From the NCBI GenBank assembly GCA_018433975.1, contig JAHDQE010000043.1, positions 1 through 64,000 of the forward strand: a stretch of 64,000 bases of DNA, in the 5' to 3' direction. The stretch's first letter is position 1. Each line of letters opens with the position of its first letter. Below the pieces are notes generated by a model. The model made no database searches, had not been told where the DNA came from, and worked only from the letters and a program-made list of their open reading frames with translations. The stretch comes from Ornatilinea sp. (GTDB taxonomy: Bacteria > Chloroflexota > Anaerolineae > Anaerolineales > Anaerolineaceae). A program made the position numbers and the translations under genes. Positions 7,453 through 15,953 of this stretch are shown piece by piece.

Positions 7453-8877
7453 ATGCTGCATATCTTTTTGGATAAAACAAAAAAGCGCTCTTTTACCAGG
7501 CAGATATATACGGCAATCCGGGAAAAAATATTGTCGGGAGAATTGGAGGCAGGGAAATCTCTGCCCTCATCCCGCGACTTGAGCCGGGAGCTTTGTGTTG
7601 CCAGGAACACCGTGCTGACCGCCTATGACATGTTGGTATCGGAGGGGACTGTCTACAGCGTCGCCGGTTCCGGTTTCTACGTCAGCTCGGGTGTCAAGTG
7701 TGAGCCGCGAAGCATTTCTGTGGACGACCAACAAACGGCATCGCTTTCGGATTTTGTGATTACAGAAAAAACAATCAATTTTGATAGTGGGCTTCCCGCG
7801 CTTGATCTATTTCCACGCTCAAAATGGAACCGAACAGTTTCCCGTGCCTTTATGAACGCGCCTGTTTCGGCGCTTGGTTATGACGACCCGCAAGGACGCC
7901 CGGAATTTAGAAGCGTTCTATGCGCCTATCTAAAAAAGACCAGAGGCATTTCATGCAAACCGGAGCAAATTATTGTCACAGCCGGAACAAAACAAGGGCT
8001 GTCCTTGGCGGCCAAATGTCTGCTTGATTCCAGAAGCGAAGTATGGATTGAAAATCCGTCAAATGCGAATGTAAAGCAAATCTTTTCATATCACACAGAA
8101 AAAATCACGCCGTTTGAGGTTGACGCTCAGGGCTTGCAGCCCAAGCTGTTTCCTGTTTTGGGAAAGCCTACGCTGATTTTTACGACCCCCTCCCATCAAT
8201 TTCCGATGGGCGGAATTTTGCCGATGCAGCGAAGGGTCGAACTTACTCGGTTCGCGAGAAAGTCCGGGGCATATCTGCTGGAGGATGATTATGACAGCGA
8301 GTTTACCTACGACGCGCCCCCGTCCAACTCTCTTTTCGAGTTGGATGGGGAACATGTGATTTATTTGGGTACTTTCAGCAAAGTCTTGTTTCCCTCTGTG
8401 CGGCTTGGGTATCTCGTCGCGCCGTTATGCCTTGTCCCTCAAATACGGGAATTGAAGCGGATGGCCGATCACCATACAAACTCCACCTATCAACTTGCAC
8501 TGATGCAGTTCATCGAAAACGGCGACCTTGAACGCCATATCCGTCGCATGAAAAAAGAATATAAAAACCGCCGCGATTGCTTATTAGAGCTGCTGCATAC
8601 CCGCTTTGGAGAGCATGTACGCATCCATGGAGCCGCCGCCGGAATGCATGTCGTGGCGGAATTTGAAGGCGCTGCATTTACCGGGGAACGTATCCGCCGG
8701 CTTCTGCAATCGGGGGTATATGTCGCTCCAGTCGAAAACCATTCGCTCACAAAAGGGAACCATGCCCATCAGATTATTTTGGGCTATGCGGGGCTGACAA
8801 CGGATGCCATGGCACGCGGTCTTGATTTACTCAAGGCCGAATTGCAGTTAGATACACATTTACATCCATCGACCTGA
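7453..8877 (+). CDS. MocR-family transcriptional regulator (GntR HTH plus aminotransferase fold)
   Basis: The protein of about 474 residues has an N-terminal GntR winged helix (SFTRQIYTAIREKILSGELE, SSRDLSRELCVARNTVLTAY) linked to a fold-type I aminotransferase domain. The PLP site is seen in LLEDDYDSEFTYD and in YLGTFSKVLFPSVRLGY, where the lysine of FSK is the expected Schiff-base residue. MocR proteins sense PLP or an amino compound and usually act on the neighbouring divergent gene, here the EamA exporter with GNAT. The ATG at 7453 follows AAGGGA by 5 nt; a TTG at 7438 is the alternative. Confidence 0.88.
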   Translation: MLHIFLDKTKKRSFTRQIYTAIREKILSGELEAGKSLPSSRDLSRELCVARNTVLTAYDMLVSEGTVYSVAGSGFYVSSGVKCEPRSISVDDQQTASLSDFVITEKTINFDSGLPALDLFPRSKWNRTVSRAFMNAPVSALGYDDPQGRPEFRSVLCAYLKKTRGISCKPEQIIVTAGTKQGLSLAAKCLLDSRSEVWIENPSNANVKQIFSYHTEKITPFEVDAQGLQPKLFPVLGKPTLIFTTPSHQFPMGGILPMQRRVELTRFARKSGAYLLEDDYDSEFTYDAPPSNSLFELDGEHVIYLGTFSKVLFPSVRLGYLVAPLCLVPQIRELKRMADHHTNSTYQLALMQFIENGDLERHIRRMKKEYKNRRDCLLELLHTRFGEHVRIHGAAAGMHVVAEFEGAAFTGERIRRLLQSGVYVAPVENHSLTKGNHAHQIILGYAGLTTDAMARGLDLLKAELQLDTHLHPST

Positions 8878-8884
8878 TGATATA

Positions 8885-8954
8885 CGGACCTCCGCAAAAC
8901 GGCAAGCCATGCTGCCGTGGCCCCCAAACCTGCCACATTGATCCACGTCCACAT
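8885..8954 (-). pseudogene. 5' remnant of an isoprenylcysteine methyltransferase-like gene
   Basis: On the minus strand from 8954 the frame reads MWTWINVAGLGA and ends in the RRSVY region, matching the MWAWINVAVLAV start of the gene at 4356-4964. Beyond about 25 codons it runs into the 3' end of the MocR gene. It is the counterpart of the left junction copy and marks the right boundary of the inserted block. Confidence 0.65.
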
Positions 8955-9190
8955 ATTCCCCCGGGGTTACCTGTATTTCTACTGCGGTTATCCGACCGAA
9001 GTCCTGTCGAGTCAAGCACCAACCTGCCGCCCATTTTCTTTAAATAAAAAGAGGCAAAGCCCATTTCACAACGCCTCACCCCACATCCACTTATAAAACC
9101 ACAGACGACGTTAACTTCCTTTCCTCACCTCCGCCCACAGGTCCTCCAGATAGGCGGCATGTTTCTCCGCTTTCGGGTGGCCGATTTCCT
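8930..9190. repeat. right copy of the duplicated gene junction
   Basis: This is the right partner of 4940-5285 and includes the methyltransferase 5' codons, the spacer, the ATPase terminator and the ATPase 3' end. This copy joins the intact ATPase gene, whereas the left copy joins the intact methyltransferase gene. Confidence 0.85.
9051..9077 (-). terminator. terminator of the TPR-STAND ATPase gene
   Basis: On the minus strand GAGGC and GCCTC pair across a long loop and are followed by a T-rich tract (TTTTTATTT). An identical stem occurs in the duplicated copy at 5061-5087. Confidence 0.5.
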
Positions 9191-11648
9191 GTTCAAACAC
9201 CACCAGCTTCTCCATCAACGGGACCGCTTTCCCGGGGTCACCCTGCTCTGCATAAACCAGTCCCAGATTCCAGCAGACGTTCGCTTCTCCCTTACGGTCG
9301 CCAATCTCCCGCACAATGGCTAATTGTCGTTCATAAAGGTCAACCGCCTGCCGCGGCTGGCCCAGATCCGCATAAGCCAGACCCAGATTCCCCAGCGAAT
9401 TTCCTTCTCCGCGCCGGTCGCCGATCTTTCGTTTGACCTCCAGCGATTGCTCATAATAATCAATCGCCCGCTGCGCATCGCCCAGGTTCAAAGCGGCATT
9501 CCCCAGGTTGCAGAGGTTCGCACCCTCTCCCCGCCGGTCCCCAATCTCCCGGTCAATGACCAGGGCCTGTTTATAATACTCGGTGGCCCACTGTGCGTAC
9601 CCCAAATCGAAGTAGGCATTCCCCAAATTGCCCAGCGCGTTCCCTTCCCCATGCCGGTCGCCGATCTCTTGTGCGATCCTCAACCGTTCCTCGTACAGCT
9701 TAATCGCCCACTGCGGGTCGCCCAGGTCCCTGTAGGCATTCCCCAGGTTGCCCAGCGCATTCCCTTCCCCGCGCCGGTCCTCGATCTCCCGCATAATGGT
9801 TAATTGCTGCTCGTAGTATTCGATCGCCTTCCGAACCTCCCCCAGGACGCGGTACGCGCTCCCCAGGTTGCCGATATCGGCGCCTTCCCCGCGCCGGTCG
9901 CCGGTCTCCCGCGCGATTTCCAGGCGTTTCTCATACAGTTCAATCGCCCGGTGCAGGTCTCCCAGGTCCGCATAGGCCAGCCCCAGGCCACCCAGATGCT
10001 CCCCTTCCGCCCGGATATCTTTCAGCAACCTGGCCCCTGCCGAGCCCGCATTCAACCAGCGGATCCGTTCCAACGGGTGCAAGCGCAGGGCCAGGCAACG
10101 GGACCCGGCCTGCGGGTAACTGCTGCACAGCCGCGCAGCCTCCTCCGTCTCTTCCGCGTGCGCCGAAGCCCAGGCCTGCCCGGCTTCGATATTCAGCCGT
10201 TCCAGATCAAACAGCGCCAACCCCCTGTCGATATCCTCATTACCCTGCATGTAAAGCCGGTCGGCTTTCGCCAGCACTTCCCGATAATACCCGGCATGGC
10301 GGCAGCCGGCTTCTGCCCGTTCCGTCTTCGAAAGCAGCCCGTCGGCAAAGCCCCGCACCAGGTCGTGCAGGCTGTACCGTCCCGATTCCAAATGGTATTC
10401 CACCAGGCTGTAGCACAGCAAGATGCCCAGCACATCCCGCGCCGCGCCTTCTTCTACCTGCCACACTTCAGTCGCGGCCAGAGCCGCAAAAGAGGTTGGG
10501 AAGACCGCCAGGGTGCGGAACTGTGCTTGCAGTCCATCAGGGACTGGGGGAAGCAGGTCATAACTCAACCGCAGCGAAGCCTGGACTTCGTTCAGTTCCT
10601 TGCGCTGTGTTTTCAAGTCTGCCAGCCGGGTGTCATATTCCTCCGGCCTCACATCGGGGCGTTCTTTCAGCGTGCTGGCCGTCACCCGCAGCGCCTGGGG
10701 CAGATACCCGCAGCGCGCCGCCAGGGTCCGGGCCGCGTTCCGGTCTATCTCGGGGTGGATTGCCAGCAGCAAACCCACGGCATCCGCCTCCGGCAGGGTG
10801 TCCAGGTCCAGCGATTTCATCCCCGGCAGGGCAAAATGCTGGCGCGACGTCACCAGCGCCAGACAGCCTTCGGGCGGCAGCAGCGCTTTCACCTGGGCCG
10901 CACTGCGGGCATTATCCAGCAGCAGGAGGACTCTCTTCCCCCGCAGCAGTGATTGGTAGAACCCGATCAGGGTGTTTTCTTCTTCCGGGAGCTTCAGCTC
11001 CGGCTGGAAGGACAGCACGATATGCCGCATCGCTTCGATTGGGGTCAGGGGTTTTTGCCCGCTGGCGCCGCGCAGATCCACGTACAGATGCCCATCGGGG
11101 TAATCGCCCTTCAATTCTTTTGCCAGCCGCAGCGCCAGAGCCGTCTTGCCGATGCCCCCCATCCCCCGCAGTCCTGAGATGGCCACGCCGCCCTGCCGCA
11201 CGTCTTTACACAACCTTTCGAGCTCTTCTTCCCGCCCGGTAAAATCTCGGGGAGGATCGGGAATCTGGTACAGAGGGTGAAAAGTTTCCGGTTTTGGGGC
11301 ATGGAAATGTGTCCCGCCCTCATAGTGGTCGCCCCCGCCCGTATGGACTTCCCGCCTGCTGGCGTCGATGCTGCCTCCCACACTCCCGGCGACCGCCACC
11401 GCGCCGCTGCCCTGCGCCGCCGCGCTCCGCACTTCGCCGGTTTTTGCTTTCTCCTCATCCTCTCCGGAAAGCAGCTTTTTGGCGTTCAGCAGCAGGTCCA
11501 CCAGCGTGGGCAGGGCCGCGCCGATCACCCCCACCACCGCCCGCGCTCCGGTTCCCCAATCCGGAAAGGCCCGCAGGCTGACAGCAACCACCCCTGCCAG
11601 CAGCGCCACCGAGAGAAGCCCAAGTTTCCAGTTGATCTTTTTTTTCAC
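9111..11648 (-). CDS. membrane-anchored STAND (NB-ARC-like) ATPase with TPR array
   Basis: An 845-residue protein. Residues 9-26 and about 36-53 are hydrophobic and suggest an N-terminal membrane anchor. After a Gly/Ala-rich linker, DFTGREEELERL opens the nucleotide-binding module, with Walker A GMGGIGKTALA near residue 170, Walker B KRVLLLLDNA and the GYLPQALRV (GxP) motif. A helical arm follows, then about seven tandem 40-residue TPRs of the kinesin-light-chain type with the repeated core LGNLGNAYxDLG and linker GDRRGEG. STAND proteins switch to an oligomeric state on sensing a ligand; no effector domain is recognisable, so a defence role is possible but not shown. The start is GTG. Confidence 0.85.
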   Translation of the reverse strand: MKKKINWKLGLLSVALLAGVVAVSLRAFPDWGTGARAVVGVIGAALPTLVDLLLNAKKLLSGEDEEKAKTGEVRSAAAQGSGAVAVAGSVGGSIDASRREVHTGGGDHYEGGTHFHAPKPETFHPLYQIPDPPRDFTGREEELERLCKDVRQGGVAISGLRGMGGIGKTALALRLAKELKGDYPDGHLYVDLRGASGQKPLTPIEAMRHIVLSFQPELKLPEEENTLIGFYQSLLRGKRVLLLLDNARSAAQVKALLPPEGCLALVTSRQHFALPGMKSLDLDTLPEADAVGLLLAIHPEIDRNAARTLAARCGYLPQALRVTASTLKERPDVRPEEYDTRLADLKTQRKELNEVQASLRLSYDLLPPVPDGLQAQFRTLAVFPTSFAALAATEVWQVEEGAARDVLGILLCYSLVEYHLESGRYSLHDLVRGFADGLLSKTERAEAGCRHAGYYREVLAKADRLYMQGNEDIDRGLALFDLERLNIEAGQAWASAHAEETEEAARLCSSYPQAGSRCLALRLHPLERIRWLNAGSAGARLLKDIRAEGEHLGGLGLAYADLGDLHRAIELYEKRLEIARETGDRRGEGADIGNLGSAYRVLGEVRKAIEYYEQQLTIMREIEDRRGEGNALGNLGNAYRDLGDPQWAIKLYEERLRIAQEIGDRHGEGNALGNLGNAYFDLGYAQWATEYYKQALVIDREIGDRRGEGANLCNLGNAALNLGDAQRAIDYYEQSLEVKRKIGDRRGEGNSLGNLGLAYADLGQPRQAVDLYERQLAIVREIGDRKGEANVCWNLGLVYAEQGDPGKAVPLMEKLVVFEQEIGHPKAEKHAAYLEDLWAEVRKGS

Positions 11649-11762
11649 TACCGCCCCGCCATTGCCTCGCTTGAGATGAATATTCCTAGTTTAGCACAAA
11701 TGCCCCTTTCAGAAATACCCTCCGGGAGGTTACAAACCATTCCTTCTTTGTTAAATTAAAAA

Positions 11763-11798
11763 CAGGGACGAAGCGCAAATCACAACGCCTCGTCCCTG
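11763..11798 (-). terminator. terminator downstream of the NapH partner gene
   Basis: A perfect 9-bp stem (CAGGGACGA with TCGTCCCTG) is followed on the minus strand by TTTTTAATTT. It ends transcription from the gene finishing at 11820. Confidence 0.8.
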
Positions 11799-11819
11799 CC
11801 GAATTCTTTGTTCTAACGC

Positions 11820-12641
11820 TTACTTCACCACCGCATCCATCGCTTCCTGCAACTGGGTGCGCACCTCGGAGAAGGACAGGCCCTGGCTGGTCACGTAATC
11901 TTTTACCAGCGTCCCCGTGGCGGGCATCGGACCGCCGAGGATCTCCTCAATGGTTTCCTGCGGCACACCCCAGTCCAGCAGATCGTAGAAGGTGGTTTTA
12001 CCCGTCACCTGCCCTTCCTCCGGGACATGGTCTTCTTCCGTCACTGCGAGCTGCGGCGTAGATTCCGCTTCAGCGGCGGCAGTCTCTTCCCCTTCCGCGG
12101 GGGTCGGTGCAGCCTCTTCTCCGGCTGTCTGTTCGATCTCTGCCAGCGCCTGCTCCAGGTCCACGGTGTGCGCATCCAAATAAACGAGTTGTTCTTCGTT
12201 CAGGTTGCCCTGCGCTTTGAGGATCTCCACCGCCTGCACGGGCAGGTAGATATCGTCATCAATCTCGAACGGCAGGTCTTTATAGAGTGCCACGAACAGC
12301 TTGACGGAAGAGTTGCCGATCTCGGTGCCGGCTTCTTCCAGATCGCCGTAAATCTCTTCCAGTTCCTTGTTCTGGAAAGCGGCCGCATCCACATCTTCGG
12401 GCAGTCCAAAGGCCGTCGCCAGGTCCTGCAGCGGGATGTCAAACAGATCACTGATGTCACCAAAGGAATAGGAACCGCGGATATCATCAGGGTTGTATTC
12501 TCCGGCTGCTTCACCGCTATCGAACACAACCGGCACTTTGGTGGTCTCGGTGGTCCACAGGTTCAGAGCACTGGTCAGGGCAATGCCGCCAAACAGGATC
12601 ACCAGTACAAGCGCGCCTAACAGGTTGGATTTCAGCTTCAT
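11820..12641 (-). CDS. membrane-anchored partner of the NapH-like ferredoxin, function unknown
   Basis: The 273-residue protein has an N-terminal transmembrane anchor (about residues 7-26) and an acidic exported part. Two related motifs can be seen: SYSFGDISDLFDIPLQDLAT near residue 60 and a shorter TTFYDLLDWGVPQETIEEIL near residue 215. This helical F-x-D-(L/I)-x5-10-P repeat is often found beside or fused to NapH-like 4Fe-4S membrane proteins. A Glu/Ala/Thr/Pro-rich linker separates the two. The ATG at 12641 has GGAGG upstream and overlaps the stop codon of the preceding gene, so the two genes are coupled. The function is unknown. Confidence 0.65.
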   Translation of the reverse strand: MKLKSNLLGALVLVILFGGIALTSALNLWTTETTKVPVVFDSGEAAGEYNPDDIRGSYSFGDISDLFDIPLQDLATAFGLPEDVDAAAFQNKELEEIYGDLEEAGTEIGNSSVKLFVALYKDLPFEIDDDIYLPVQAVEILKAQGNLNEEQLVYLDAHTVDLEQALAEIEQTAGEEAAPTPAEGEETAAAEAESTPQLAVTEEDHVPEEGQVTGKTTFYDLLDWGVPQETIEEILGGPMPATGTLVKDYVTSQGLSFSEVRTQLQEAMDAVVK

Positions 12642-12642
12642 C

Positions 12643-13470
12643 TTATTTTCCTCCCACAACAAAATCAACGGTGGCCGGAACCGGGCAGACTGCCTCAGAG
12701 GTGCATTCCAGACAGGAAATACATTGGTGATCGCGTACGACCTTCTGCTGGCTGACCGGGATGTTCATCGGGCAGCGGTTACTGCATTTATTACAGGCGA
12801 TGCAGGTCGGTTCGTTGCGCTTGATCTTGAAAACACGGAACAGGTTGGTCAGTCCAAGCACTGCGCCGTACGGGCAGGCATATTTACACCACGGGCGTTC
12901 CACAAACAGCGCGGCCACCAGGGTGACACCCAGCACCACCAGCCCGGCGATCGCCACTTCACTGGTCCAGAAGTTGAACAGCGCGAAATAGGGGTCCACA
13001 TCGGCAAACACCAGTTTCCCGGTAATGGCCGTCATATACAGCACCCAGGCCAGCACGCCGTAGCGCAGGTAGCGCAGCACAACATCCACTTTACGCGGCA
13101 CAAAACGGTTGAACTTCCGTTTGAAGAGCTTCTTGCCCAGTTTAGAAGTCCATTCCTGGATCGTTCCGAAGGGGCAAACCCAACCACAGAATACCGGGCC
13201 GAACAACACCGCGAGAATAAATCCCAGAATCATCAAAATAAAGGAAGATTCGTGGATCTTTTGAACAAACGCCCCTGTAGTGGCGTACTGGTAGATGGTC
13301 ACCACGCCGCCGAAAGGACACAGCGCGTGCAGTGAAGCACCGGAAAGGAAGGTAATTCCGCCGCCTTCTTCCACCAGCGTGTGATTGACCGCAATCAACG
13401 CGATGAGCACAAAGAAAAACAGCTGAACGACAGGCCGCAGCCAGATTCTGTTTTTGGTTTTAGCTTTCAT
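12643..13470 (-). CDS. NapH/NosR-type 4Fe-4S polytopic membrane protein
   Basis: About 275 residues with four or five transmembrane helices. The membrane domain has the two NapH-like CxxxCP motifs, CGWVCPFGTIQEW and CKYACPYGAVLGL, and the C-terminus has ferredoxin clusters CIACNKCSNRCP and CISCLECTSEAVCP. Proteins of this type pass electrons across the membrane, typically between quinol or a flavin donor and an extracytoplasmic acceptor. The start at 13470 (MKAKTKNRIW) is preferred because the upstream extension is poorly hydrophobic and has no ribosome site. It forms an operon with the following partner gene. Confidence 0.85.
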   Translation of the reverse strand: MKAKTKNRIWLRPVVQLFFFVLIALIAVNHTLVEEGGGITFLSGASLHALCPFGGVVTIYQYATTGAFVQKIHESSFILMILGFILAVLFGPVFCGWVCPFGTIQEWTSKLGKKLFKRKFNRFVPRKVDVVLRYLRYGVLAWVLYMTAITGKLVFADVDPYFALFNFWTSEVAIAGLVVLGVTLVAALFVERPWCKYACPYGAVLGLTNLFRVFKIKRNEPTCIACNKCSNRCPMNIPVSQQKVVRDHQCISCLECTSEAVCPVPATVDFVVGGK

Positions 13471-13633
13471 AACTTTCAACCTTTTTAAAAATGGATTTGG
13501 TGTGGAAAATGTTTCCCGTTGGATAACTGGCCTTAATCTTAATCTCAGGTTATGAAGAACTTGTGAAGATATTTCGCGGATCGTTTGAAGTTTTCCCTGC
13601 CGGCCCGGCACACCGTCAGAGCGCACAAGAAAA

Positions 13634-13659
13634 GCGGAGCCATTCAGAAAATGCTCCGC
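13634..13659 (-). terminator. terminator of the LysE-family exporter gene
   Basis: GCGGAGC and GCTCCGC form a 7-bp GC-rich stem. On the minus strand it is followed by TTTTCTT. Confidence 0.7.
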
Positions 13660-13701
13660 CTCATCGATTCCGTCCTCTTATCAAAAGGGATTAAAATGCG
13701 C

Positions 13702-14319
13702 TCACCCTACCAGCCCCATCCCGCCCTGCCAGATCTGGTAAGTGCCCATCCCCAGCAGCAGCACCGCCAGCACCAGCAGGATGGTGCGCTGTGTCCGTTC
13801 ACTCAGTTTTCCCAATGTCCCGAACAGGTAAATCATTCCCCCCAGGACCGGGATCAGCAGCCCGTAAAACGTCAGGATAAAGCTCATCCCGTGCCAGAAA
13901 GAAATATCCAGGCCTTCCAGCACCAGCGGCGCGCCGATCGTGCCCCAGAAAATGTACACATTGGGGTTAAGCAGGTTCATCAGCGCCGCTTTCAACAGAC
14001 TGCGCGGCGCGGCGTCCTGGTCTATATTCCCCACGGACAGGGCAGAACGGGAGGATTGATAGGTTCCCCACGCCAGGAACAGCAAAAACAAGCCGCCCCC
14101 CAACCGCAGCGCGTCCAGGAACGTCGACGGCATCCGCGAGAGCACCAGCAGGAAAGCCAGTAACACCGGACCATCCGAAATCAGCGGCGCCAGTGCGGCC
14201 GGCAGGGTTTTCTTCCACCCGGCGCGCAGGGTTTCGGACAACAAAAAGGCCTGGAACGGCCCGGGGATAACCGCGGCGTACATACTCAATACAATTCCTT
14301 GAGTGATATAGATCAGCAT
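13702..14319 (-). CDS. LysE/RhtB-family exporter
   Basis: The 205-residue protein has six hydrophobic helices and the family signature near the N-terminus (MYAAVIPGPFQAFLLSETLR), with the conserved PGP in the first loop, and the mid-protein MNLLNPNVYIFWGTIG (NPK/NPN motif). The family exports amino acids or related metabolites; the substrate cannot be predicted. It is divergent from the methyltransferase at 14435 and has its own terminator. GGAGGG lies about 11 nt upstream of the ATG, which is a long spacing. Confidence 0.85.
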   Translation of the reverse strand: MLIYITQGIVLSMYAAVIPGPFQAFLLSETLRAGWKKTLPAALAPLISDGPVLLAFLLVLSRMPSTFLDALRLGGGLFLLFLAWGTYQSSRSALSVGNIDQDAAPRSLLKAALMNLLNPNVYIFWGTIGAPLVLEGLDISFWHGMSFILTFYGLLIPVLGGMIYLFGTLGKLSERTQRTILLVLAVLLLGMGTYQIWQGGMGLVG

Positions 14320-14421
14320 TGGAATGCAATTCCCTCCACATTAATTTCGGGAAGTTTATCACAGTTCACAGGTTCAAACAACCGGAGAATTCTTCCTCCG
14401 TTTGAAAAACACGAAATCGCA

Positions 14422-14427
14422 TATAAT
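14422..14427 (+). promoter_or_regulatory. -10 box immediately before a start codon (leaderless transcript candidate)
   Basis: TATAAT ends 7 nt before the ATG at 14435, so the start of transcription would coincide with the start codon. No ribosome site is visible between them. Confidence 0.5.
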
Positions 14428-14434
14428 AAGCTTT

Positions 14435-15193
14435 ATGCAGCCCGAAACCGCCGCCCGATTGATCGAAATTAACCGCCGCTTCTACCGTGCCTTCGGCGAT
14501 GCCTTCGCGCACACCCGCCGCCGCATCCAGCCTGGTATTCACCGCCTGCTTCAGGAAACCATCCCGACCGAAGGCGACTGGCTCGACCTGGGCTGCGGCA
14601 GCGGCGCGCTGGCGGCAGAATGGGCGCATCAGGGCCGGCATGGCTCATACACCGGTCTCGATTTCAGCCCGGAGCTGCTGACCAACGCCCACCAGGCTGC
14701 CGCGGAATCCTCCCTGGCCGGGCTCACCCTTCGTTTCGCTCAGGCCGACCTTTCCGACCCCAATTGGGCCGCCCCGGTCTCCGGGCAGACCTTTGACGGC
14801 GTGCTGGCTTTTGCCGTCTTCCACCATTTACCCGGGGTGGATCTCCACCGCCGCGTCCTGCATCAGGTGCGCGGCCTGCTCAGACCCGGCGGACTGTTCA
14901 TTCATTCCGAATGGCAGTTCCAGAACAGCCCCAAACTGTGGTCACGCCGGTTGCCCTGGGAACAGGCCGGCATCCGTCCGGCGGATCTGGACCCCGGCGA
15001 TTACCTCCTGGATTGGCGCCACGCCCTCCCCGGACAGACCGAGCAGGTCGGCACGCGCTATGTACACCTCTTCAGCCGTGAAGAACTGGCCGCGCTGGCC
15101 GAAGAGACCGGCTTTGCCATTCGGGAAGAGTTCGAATCGGATGGGCAGGGCGGGCGGTTGGGCCTGTACCAGGTCTGGCAAGCTCTGGAATAA
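14435..15193 (+). CDS. class I SAM-dependent methyltransferase
   Basis: A 252-residue Rossmann-fold methyltransferase. Motif I is WLDLGCGSGALA near residue 50, the acidic end of strand 2 is in YTGLDFSPELL, strand 4 is FDGVLAFAVFHHLPG, and motif VI is LLRPGGLFIHSEWQF. The acceptor is unknown. The ATG at 14435 is chosen although no ribosome site precedes it, because a TATAAT lies just upstream and a leaderless message is likely. The HXXEE gene follows after 19 bp and is probably co-transcribed. Confidence 0.85.
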   Translation: MQPETAARLIEINRRFYRAFGDAFAHTRRRIQPGIHRLLQETIPTEGDWLDLGCGSGALAAEWAHQGRHGSYTGLDFSPELLTNAHQAAAESSLAGLTLRFAQADLSDPNWAAPVSGQTFDGVLAFAVFHHLPGVDLHRRVLHQVRGLLRPGGLFIHSEWQFQNSPKLWSRRLPWEQAGIRPADLDPGDYLLDWRHALPGQTEQVGTRYVHLFSREELAALAEETGFAIREEFESDGQGGRLGLYQVWQALE

Positions 15194-15212
15194 GGCAACC
15201 GGAGGGCTACCT

Positions 15213-15737
15213 TTGAGCACGCAGACCCTGATCTGGCTGTTCCCGATCGTTTTCATGCTCCACGATTTTGAAGAACTGATCCGCTTCCGCAGGTGGATGG
15301 ACCGGCAGTATCTTCCTGGGATCCGCCGGCGCCTTCCCGCCTTCATCCGGGCCAACCTGGACCGCATTCAAGATGAAACCACCGCCCAATACGCGGTGCC
15401 GATTGCCCTGGAGTTCATCCTTTTCAGCGGGGCGGCACTTCTGGCGGTCGAAACCGGGTGGATGGCTCCTTTTAATCTATGCGCAGTCGGAGTCTTCGCA
15501 CATTCCTTCGTCCATCTGGGCGGCTCGCTCTGGCTGCGGCAGCCCATCCCCGGTGCGGTTACCGCCGGGCTGCTTATACTGCCCTACAGCGCAGTGCTCT
15601 TCAACCGTTTGGTCGCCGAAGGTCTGCTCAACCCGCAGATGGTGCTCTTCGGTATCCCCTTGATGCTGCCCCTTTTTGGCGTTTACATGCGGCTGTTGTT
15701 TGCCGTCTCCGGCCATATCACAGACCGCGCCCGCTAA
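15213..15737 (+). CDS. HXXEE-domain membrane protein
   Basis: The 174-residue protein has about five hydrophobic segments and the defining motif in the first helix, FMLHDFEELIRF, where H-x-x-E-E is present, plus a second family-like stretch FAHSFVHLGGSLWLR. The family is a small membrane-protein group of unknown role. The start is a TTG at 15213, set by GGAGGG at 15201-15206. Upstream in-frame codons overlap the methyltransferase gene and are unlikely to be translated. Confidence 0.75.
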   Translation: MSTQTLIWLFPIVFMLHDFEELIRFRRWMDRQYLPGIRRRLPAFIRANLDRIQDETTAQYAVPIALEFILFSGAALLAVETGWMAPFNLCAVGVFAHSFVHLGGSLWLRQPIPGAVTAGLLILPYSAVLFNRLVAEGLLNPQMVLFGIPLMLPLFGVYMRLLFAVSGHITDRAR

Positions 15738-15882
15738 TAACTTCCCACGCTTTCCCATCCGCACAACCCGCTGCCCCCACAAGCCGGTTTGACCCTCTCC
15801 CGGTCCGCGCTTGAATAAAACCCGCTGTAAATTCTCTCCGTTTCATGATCTTCCTGCCGGAAAATGAATGATCTTTGCAAAT

Positions 15883-15916
15883 CCGCTTTACCCCTTACCG
15901 GGTTTATGCTTTAATA
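15883..15916 (+). promoter_or_regulatory. conserved promoter of HEAT-repeat gene A
   Basis: CCGCTTTACC (15883-15892) and GCTTTAATA (15908-15916) recur with the same 25-bp spacing at 47975-48008, upstream of the cysteine-rich/HEAT-B genes. CTTTAC and TTTAAT would serve as -35 and -10. Confidence 0.55.
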
Positions 15917-15953
15917 TAGATGTTCATTCATTAATTAGTCGATAAAGTGCCCC

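Noticed and set aside
9804..10952. Long plus-strand frame opposite the STAND ATPase
   Set aside because: Its repeats mirror the TPR units on the other strand, and it has no ribosome site or domain.
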